The notes under the pieces are model-generated. The model was not told the origin of the DNA. It searched no databases and saw only the letters and a list, made by a program, of their open reading frames with translations. DNA of 64,000 nucleotides from the NCBI RefSeq assembly GCF_005144885.1, contig NZ_CP039690.1, positions 6,994,873 through 7,058,872 of the forward strand, given 5' to 3'. Below, piece by piece: positions 50,851-64,000 of this stretch. The position numbers and the translations under genes were made by a program. Positions within the stretch are counted from its first letter, which is position 1, and the number at the start of each line of letters is the position of its first letter. Origin of the DNA: Phreatobacter stygius. GTDB taxonomy: Bacteria; Pseudomonadota; Alphaproteobacteria; Rhizobiales; Phreatobacteraceae.

Positions 50851-50879
50851 TTGGCATTCCGCCCTTATTGCCCTATCGG
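50851..50879 (+). promoter_or_regulatory. Promoter for the exported protein at 51030
   Basis: TTGGCA (50851-50856), a 17-base spacer and TATCGG (50874-50879), about 150 bases before the gene. The match is moderate. Confidence 0.45.
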
Positions 50880-51029
50880 AAGGTTCTCCGGCAGCGCTTT
50901 TTCAGTGCCTTGCCTGGGCGCCGAAGGGGGAATTGGCCGGTATTTTGGCCGAAACGGCGACGAAGCGATCAATCTTCGGCTCTTGGCATGCATGAGTGCC
51001 GAGACCTTTTTGGAGAGGAAAGACCTATC

Positions 51030-51422
51030 ATGGCATTTAAGAACGCGTTGTTTGCTGCATTTGCGGCCATTGCGATGGCGGGCTCCATCGCCTCGTCCGC
51101 GCCCGCCATGGCGCAGACCGACCGGGATGGCCTGCAGCGCTGGATCAATGTCGTCAACCAGACCGGTGTCGAGATCCGCGAATTCTACATGACCGATGTC
51201 GACACCCGCGGCTGGGGCGACGACCGGCTCGGCCAGGACACGATCGATTCCGGTGATTCCATGCGTGTCATGCCGACCCGCCGGCAGCGCGAGCGCGGCT
51301 ATTGCCAGTTCGACATGCTGGTGGTGTTTTCCAACAATGCCCGTGTCGAGCGGCGCGGCGTCAACCTGTGCTCGACGACCAATCTCGTCTGCGTCTCGAC
51401 CAGGCAGTGCCGCGCCCAGTGA
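51030..51422 (+). CDS. Small exported cysteine-containing protein of unknown function
   Basis: A 130-residue protein with a signal peptide (LFAAFAAIAMAGSIASSAPA) and likely cleavage after AMA at residue 28. The mature domain begins RWINVVNQTGVEIREFYMTD and has RGWGDDRLGQDTIDSGDSM, then four cysteines at 92, 114, 121 and 127, probably two disulphides. The NQTG...FY...WG.D.LG pattern is one I associate with small conserved rhizobial periplasmic proteins, without known function. A GGAGAGGAAAG stretch precedes the start. It is the only gene on the opposite strand inside the ribosomal/rpo cluster and has its own promoter and terminator. Confidence 0.75.
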   Translation: MAFKNALFAAFAAIAMAGSIASSAPAMAQTDRDGLQRWINVVNQTGVEIREFYMTDVDTRGWGDDRLGQDTIDSGDSMRVMPTRRQRERGYCQFDMLVVFSNNARVERRGVNLCSTTNLVCVSTRQCRAQ

Positions 51423-51445
51423 GCCCGGCCTCCAACTGAACCAGC

Positions 51446-51470
51446 AAGGGCCGCCTCGGCGGCCCTTTTT
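51446..51470 (+). terminator. Rho-independent terminator of the exported protein gene
   Basis: A perfect 10-bp arm pair (51446-51455 / 51458-51467), in effect a 9-bp stem with a 4-base loop, running straight into a T-run, 24 bases after the stop codon. Confidence 0.85.
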
Positions 51471-51567
51471 ACTTTCAGGCCCCGGCTGGCGCGGGACGAG
51501 CACGGTGGTCTGCACCTCGTGCAGAACCCGCCGCGTGCAATGACCTGCGGGTCAAACGAGGCCAAGC

Positions 51568-51602
51568 AAAAGGGCCGCCCCGAGGGGCGGCCCTTTTTTT
51601 TT
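51568..51602. terminator. Strong bidirectional terminator after rpoC
   Basis: Arms 51568-51581 and 51584-51597 are exact complements (14 positions); the plus side continues as a ten-base T-run, and the minus side ends TTTTGC. It lies 41 bases after the rpoC stop and can end both rpoBC and any plus-strand read-through. Confidence 0.85.
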
Positions 51603-51642
51603 CCGTGGTCGAGCGAGGGGGCTGACGCCCCCTGCCCCGCCA

Positions 51643-55854
<4,212 letters not shown>

Positions 55855-55934
55855 CGCCGTCTCCAAAGCCCGGGTTTACCGGGAGAAAATCCGGGCCGGG
55901 GCGAAACGCTCCCGACCGATGTGAACATCTTGTG

Positions 55935-55960
55935 GCGGGACCGGGCGAACCCGATCCCGC
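55935..55960 (-). promoter_or_regulatory. 11-bp hairpin with TTCG loop between rpoB and rpoC
   Basis: Arms 55950-55960 and 55935-55945 pair over 11 positions (one G-T pair in RNA) around a TTCG loop, 17 bases after the rpoB stop. No T-run follows, so it is more likely a stabilising or processing element than a terminator. Confidence 0.55.
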
Positions 55961-55976
55961 AAAAAGCGTCGAACGA

Positions 55977-60110
<4,134 letters not shown>

Positions 60111-60202
60111 GTCGCTCCCTCGCTTGGGCCGCTCGGCGTCGGCGGCGGCCCTGGTCCCAGCGGCAGAGACGGTCATGAGTGAACCATCTCTCCGCAGACG
60201 CC

Positions 60203-60255
60203 TGACCGGACGGTCCAAAACGGGTCGGATTTCACGACCCTGGACCGTCCGGTCA
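60203..60255 (-). repeat. Nested 15-bp and 6-bp inverted repeats in the rpoB leader
   Basis: Arms 60203-60217 and 60241-60255 are exact reverse complements. Inside them GGGTCG (60222-60227) and CGACCC (60235-60240) pair as well, joined to the outer stem by a 4-base bulge. The 53-base element lies 93 bases before the rpoB start. In E. coli the rplL-rpoB gap has an attenuator and an RNase III site; a similar role is inferred. Confidence 0.75.
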
Positions 60256-60360
60256 AGCGTTCGACACCTGTTGCACTGCGCGGGGGCAAACCCGCGGATC
60301 GAAATCTCGCCGCGATGCGGCGCCTAAACCCGCCGCGGTCGCCCGCGACGGGGGAAACCT

Positions 60361-60386
60361 GCGGGCGGCCCCGAAGGACCGCCCGC
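60361..60386 (-). terminator. 11-bp hairpin with TTCG loop after rplL (attenuator-like)
   Basis: Arms 60376-60386 and 60361-60371 pair over 11 positions (one G-T pair) around a TTCG loop, eight bases after the rplL stop. It lacks a T-run, so complete termination is unlikely. Confidence 0.55.
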
Positions 60387-60394
60387 ACGTCACA

Positions 60395-60769
60395 TCACTT
60401 CAATTCGACTTTGGCGCCGGCGGCTTCCAGCTGCTTCTTCAGCTTTTCGCCTTCGTCCTTGGTCACGCCTTCCTTGACGGCCTTCGGAGCGGCTTCGACC
60501 AGGTCCTTGGCTTCCTTCAGGCCGAGGCCCGTGATGGCGCGGACTTCCTTGATCACCTCGATCTTCTTGTCGCCGACGGCGGCAAGAAGCACGGTGAACT
60601 CGGTCTGCTCTTCGACGGCGGCGGCAGCGCCACCAGCCGGAGCAGCGGCAACCGCAACGGCGGCGGCGGCCGAGACGCCCCACTTTTCTTCGAGCATCTT
60701 GGCGAGGTCAGCCGCCTCGAGGACGGTCAGCGACGAGAGTTCTTCGACGATTTTGGCGAGATCAGCCAT
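60395..60769 (-). CDS. rplL: 50S ribosomal protein L7/L12
   Basis: The 124-residue stalk protein, present in several copies, that recruits elongation factors. The N-terminal dimer domain [20 protein letters not shown] is followed by an Ala/Gly-rich hinge and the factor-binding C-terminal domain ([20 protein letters not shown]). It lies 51 bases after rplJ. Confidence 0.98.
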   Translation of the reverse strand: MADLAKIVEELSSLTVLEAADLAKMLEEKWGVSAAAAVAVAAAPAGGAAAAVEEQTEFTVLLAAVGDKKIEVIKEVRAITGLGLKEAKDLVEAAPKAVKEGVTKDEGEKLKKQLEAAGAKVELK

Positions 60770-60820
60770 TTCAAATCTTCCTTATTGATCGGTTCGAACC
60801 GTTAGAGTGTGAGAGGAGCC

Positions 60821-61339
60821 TCACGCAGCCTTGTCTCGATTGGCATAAGCGCCGAACACACGCGCAAGCTTGGCAGCAGGCGCGGTCGAGAGCTGGGCGA
60901 TCTTGGTCGCGGGAGCCTGGATGAGGCCCACGATCTTGGCGCGCAGTTCGTCGAGCGACGGCAGTGTGGCGAGCGCCTTCACTGCGTCGGGGTTCAGAGC
61001 GGTCTTACCCATCGCACCACCGAGGACCACGAACTTGTCGTGAGCCTTGGCGAATTCGACGGCGACCTTCGGTGCCGCGACCGGATCATGGCTGACCGCC
61101 AGGATCGTGGGGCCCGTCAACAGGGCTCCAATGGACGCGACGTCCGTGCCTTCGAGAGCGATCTTCGCGAGGCGGTTTTTTGCGACCTTCACCGACGCGC
61201 CCTGGGCCTTCATCTTGCGACGGAGGTCCTGCATCTGCGCGACTGTGAGGCCGGAATAGTGAGCGACGACGACAACGCTCGAGGTCTGGAAGACCTCCTT
61301 GAGCGAGCCGACGAGCTCTTTCTTTTCCGCGCGATCCAC
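60821..61339 (-). CDS. rplJ: 50S ribosomal protein L10
   Basis: The 172-residue stalk base that carries L7/L12. [20 protein letters not shown] and [20 protein letters not shown] are typical. The mRNA leader upstream is unusually long (about 490 bases from the predicted promoter), in keeping with L10-L12 feedback known in E. coli. Confidence 0.98.
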   Translation of the reverse strand: MDRAEKKELVGSLKEVFQTSSVVVVAHYSGLTVAQMQDLRRKMKAQGASVKVAKNRLAKIALEGTDVASIGALLTGPTILAVSHDPVAAPKVAVEFAKAHDKFVVLGGAMGKTALNPDAVKALATLPSLDELRAKIVGLIQAPATKIAQLSTAPAAKLARVFGAYANRDKAA

Positions 61340-61833
61340 TTTGTGCTCTCTCTGGGTCGAGGTGCCCTCGCGGGCCCCTCGGGTTGCACCTGCCGATGAT
61401 CGGCTTCCGGTTTCGAGCCGGACACCGAACGATCGACGTTCGGCCCTGTCCCCTCAGGACACCGCCGGATGTCGCCATCCGTCGGCCGAGGTGCATTGAG
61501 TTCGAACCGGTCCTTCGGCGTTGCCGCCGGTGAAACGGTCTTCACCCGTCTGTGCAGGCTTGGCGATTAAGAAGGGGAAGCCCCCCCTCGCCTGCAGTCT
61601 CGGACAGGACATTCCAGCCGCCTCTTCTCCTGACCCTTCGGCGCGGAGACAAATTCGGCTGGCCTTGCCGCCCGGGTTGCCCCGAACGGAAGCTTGTTAA
61701 ATTCGTATCGGACTCTGATCGAGGTCCCGGATCACTCCGCCGTCAGATCCTCGCTGATGACCGCCGCAAAACTCCACAGCGATCCATGGCCCAAACGGAA
61801 TCGGGGCGCGGTCACCCACACCCCAGGTCGGCT

Positions 61834-61862
61834 CATCTAGCAAAGGCTGTTCCACTTGCCAA
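61834..61862 (-). promoter_or_regulatory. Promoter for rplJL-rpoBC, overlapping a palindrome
   Basis: On the minus strand TTGGCA (61857-61862), 17 bases, TAGATG (61834-61839). A 15-base palindrome with 7-bp arms (61852-61858 and 61860-61866) covers the whole -35 box. Confidence 0.55.
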
Positions 61863-61919
61863 GTGGCGAATACAATTTTTTCATTGACAATCGCGCGACA
61901 GCTCCCGGAAGACCCGGAG

Positions 61920-61948
61920 GGCGCACCACGGCAGATAAGTGGTGCGCC
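61920..61948 (-). terminator. 10-bp hairpin after rplA
   Basis: Arms 61920-61929 and 61939-61948 are exact complements around a 9-base loop, 28 bases after the rplA stop. The minus-strand side has no T-run, so it may be a weak terminator or 3'-end stabiliser. Confidence 0.5.
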
Positions 61949-61976
61949 GTCCGTTTTCAACGCCTCAGGGCTGAAA

Positions 61977-62669
<693 letters not shown>

Positions 62670-62673
62670 GATC

Positions 62674-63102
62674 TTACCCCACGACCTCGAGGCCCATGGA
62701 ACGGGCCGAGCCTTCGATCATCGACGAGGCCGAGTCGACCGTGTCGCAGTTCATGTCGACCATCTTCGCCTTGGCGATCTCGGCGATCTGGGCGCGCGTG
62801 ATCTTGCCGGCGAAACCCTTGCCGGTGGTCGGATGGCCCTTGTCGATCTTGGCCGCCTTCTTGATGAAGTAGCTCACCGGGGGCTGCTTCATTTCGAAGG
62901 TGAAGGAACGGTCCTGATACGCGGTGATGATCACCGGGATCGGCACGCCCTTTTCCATCTGCTGGGTCTTCGCATTGAAGGCCTTGCAGAATTCCATGAT
63001 GTTCAGACCGCGCTGGCCGAGCGCGGGACCGATCGGCGGCGACGGGTTAGCGGCACCCGCCGGCACCTGCAGCTTGATAAAGCCGACGATTTTCTTCGCC
63101 AT
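62674..63102 (-). CDS. rplK: 50S ribosomal protein L11
   Basis: A 142-residue protein of the GTPase-associated centre, also needed for RelA activation in E. coli. [20 protein letters not shown] and the C-terminal [10 protein letters not shown] are diagnostic. The ribosome site TTAGGAGGTCATC is near perfect, and a 14-base palindrome (63119-63132) lies just upstream of it. Confidence 0.98.
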   Translation of the reverse strand: MAKKIVGFIKLQVPAGAANPSPPIGPALGQRGLNIMEFCKAFNAKTQQMEKGVPIPVIITAYQDRSFTFEMKQPPVSYFIKKAAKIDKGHPTTGKGFAGKITRAQIAEIAKAKMVDMNCDTVDSASSMIEGSARSMGLEVVG

Positions 63103-63118
63103 GATGACCTCCTAACAG

Positions 63119-63132
63119 ACCCCTCGAGGGGT
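63119..63132. promoter_or_regulatory. 14-base palindrome just upstream of the rplK ribosome site
   Basis: ACCCCTCGAGGGGT lies 17 bases before the rplK start. It could form a short hairpin abutting the Shine-Dalgarno sequence. In E. coli L1 binds this part of the rplK leader; correspondence is unproven. Confidence 0.4.
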
Positions 63133-63265
63133 CGTCGGGTTGGGTTTCGTGGTCGGGTTCGGAGCGCTGGCGGACCGCCGCTCCTCGCCTCCCACGGGTG
63201 AACGGAACGGCTTGACCGCTCCGGCATGCCGGCCGCCCGGGCGAAAAGCCCGGCCGGCCGATTGG

Positions 63266-63796
63266 TCAGAGCTTGTCGACCTGACCGAATTCCAGTTCGA
63301 CCGGCGTCGGCCGGCCGAAGATCGAGACCGCGACCTTGACCCGGGCGCGGGCGTCGTCGACCTCTTCGACGAAGCCTTCGAACGAAGCGAAGGGACCGTC
63401 ATTGACCTTGACCTTCTCGCCGACCTCGAAGGACACGGTGGCCTTCGGACGGTCGACGCCTTCCTGGACCTGCTGGGCGATGCGCATCGCCTCGGCTTCC
63501 GGGATCGGCATGGGCTTCTTGTCGGCGCCGAGGAAGCCGGTCACCTTCGGGGTGTTCTTGATCAGGTGATAGGCCTGATCGGTCATGTCCATCTTCACCA
63601 GGACATAGCCGGGGAAGAACTTGCGCTCGGTGTCGACCTTGCGGCCGCGGCGCACCTCAACCACCCGCTCCTTGGGCACCAGGATGTCCTCGAACAGTTC
63701 GGACAGGCCGCGCTGGGCCGCACCCTCGCGGATCGCCTCGGCGACCTTGTTCTCGAAGTTCGAATAGGCGTGAACGACGTACCACTGCTTGGCCAT
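63266..63796 (-). CDS. nusG: Transcription termination/antitermination protein NusG
   Basis: A 176-residue elongation factor that links RNA polymerase with Rho or the ribosome. The N-terminal domain starts MAKQWYVVHAYSNFENKVAE and has FFPGYVLVKMDMTDQAYHLI; the KOW domain has VKVNDGPFASFEGFVEEVDD. The start at 63796 lies 13 bases after the secE stop. The 163-base gap to rplK contains a GC-rich hairpin (about 63231-63259). Confidence 0.98.
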   Translation of the reverse strand: MAKQWYVVHAYSNFENKVAEAIREGAAQRGLSELFEDILVPKERVVEVRRGRKVDTERKFFPGYVLVKMDMTDQAYHLIKNTPKVTGFLGADKKPMPIPEAEAMRIAQQVQEGVDRPKATVSFEVGEKVKVNDGPFASFEGFVEEVDDARARVKVAVSIFGRPTPVELEFGQVDKL

Positions 63797-63809
63797 GACG
63801 TCCTCCCGA

Positions 63810-64000
63810 TCAGCTGCCGACCGAAAGGAGCGCCTGGACGCCCCAGCGAATGACCGAATCAGCGGCAAAGAAGAAGATCGCCGACACGACCATGAAGATG
63901 AAGACCATCAACGTGGTGATCCCGACTTCCTTGCGGGACGGCCAGGTGACCTTGTTGGCCTCCTGGCGCACCTGCTGCATGAACTCGAACGGGTTGGTCT
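63810..64000 (-). CDS. secE: Protein translocase subunit SecE (5' end outside window)
   Basis: The small essential subunit of the Sec channel. The 62 visible codons read NPFEFMQQVRQEANKVTWPS, the amphipathic-helix signature, followed by RKEVGITT and one transmembrane helix (LMVFIFMVVSAIFFFAADSV), ending in GS and a stop. Only a few N-terminal residues are likely missing. It is followed by nusG, the universal order. Confidence 0.95.
   Translation of the reverse strand, partial: TNPFEFMQQVRQEANKVTWPSRKEVGITTLMVFIFMVVSAIFFFAADSVIRWGVQALLSVGS

Larger units (their letters stand above)
50359..51029. other. Divergent control region between rpsL and an exported protein gene
   Basis: About 670 bases with no credible gene. 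It holds the str promoter (50642-50670, minus) and a promoter for the plus-strand gene (50851-50879). The rpsL leader of about 280 bases contains a 14-base palindrome (50501-50514) and a 10-base palindrome (50541-50550). Confidence 0.6.
61340..61976. other. rplA-rplJ gap with promoter and long leader
   Basis: About 640 bases. It has a hairpin just after rplA (61920-61948), a promoter (61834-61862) and roughly 490 bases of leader before rplJ. No gene is supported. The leader probably carries the L10 binding site, but I could not define it. Confidence 0.6.

Noticed and set aside
61883-61888. A plus-strand TTGACA in the rplA-rplJ gap
   Set aside because: No -10 at proper spacing and no plus-strand gene downstream.

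Overview
This is a GC-rich, densely coded chromosomal segment of an alphaproteobacterium, most likely Hyphomicrobiales (Rhizobiales). The evidence is the gene order: nuoABCD; accB-accC; RluC-type synthase, HAD phosphatase and ATP12 chaperone together; a DegP-family protease next to rarA; and one nearly unbroken secE-nusG-rplKAJL-rpoBC-rpsLG-fusA-tuf-S10-spc-alpha ribosomal/RNA polymerase super-cluster. Genus cannot be fixed from the sequence alone. I see no CRISPR array, phage, insertion sequence, rRNA or plasmid feature; there is one tRNA (Asp, GTC).

Layout. 1-2.8 kb: complex I genes nuoD (3' end cut by the window), nuoC, nuoB, nuoA, all minus. 2.9-9.5 kb: an outer-membrane barrel-like protein, tRNA-Asp with its own promoter, a chemoreceptor, a membrane-bound hybrid histidine kinase and an AbrB-type membrane protein. 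9.6-15.3 kb (plus): aroQ, accB, accC, an exported glutathione peroxidase, RNase D and an M19 dipeptidase. 15.3-19.5 kb: a DUF1062 protein beside about 500 bases with no recognisable gene, a universal stress protein, propionyl-CoA carboxylase beta and a small hypothetical. 19.7-24.6 kb (minus): a multi-pass membrane protein, ATP12, HAD phosphatase, an exported protein with three cysteine-paired repeats, a small membrane/coiled-coil protein and an RluC-family pseudouridine synthase with a long basic extension. 24.9-26.6 kb (plus): a DUF3302-like small membrane protein coupled to a YibH/YiaV-like HlyD protein. 26.6-29.4 kb (minus): rarA and a DegP-family protease. 29.5-31.5 kb (plus): a CnbZ-like protein and a YbfB/YjiJ-type MFS transporter.

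31.6-64 kb (minus): the translation/transcription cluster, from rplQ back to secE (5' end cut by the window). One small exported protein gene (51030-51422) lies on the opposite strand between rpsL and rpoC. Sigma70-like promoters (TTGACR- or TTGGCA-like -35 with 17-base spacers) can be read before tRNA-Asp, rpsL, rpsM, rplJ and the exported protein gene.

The most interesting material is the RNA-level architecture of that cluster. Strong inverted repeats sit at gene junctions: rpsL/rpsG (where S7 acts in E. coli), rpoB/rpoC, rplL/rpoB (two, one with nested 15- and 6-bp perfect arms), rplO/secY (terminator-like) and tuf/rpsJ. Among proteins, the cysteine-repeat protein, the DUF3302/HlyD pair and the DUF1062 locus are the least understood. 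I found no clear new multi-gene defence or biosynthetic system.
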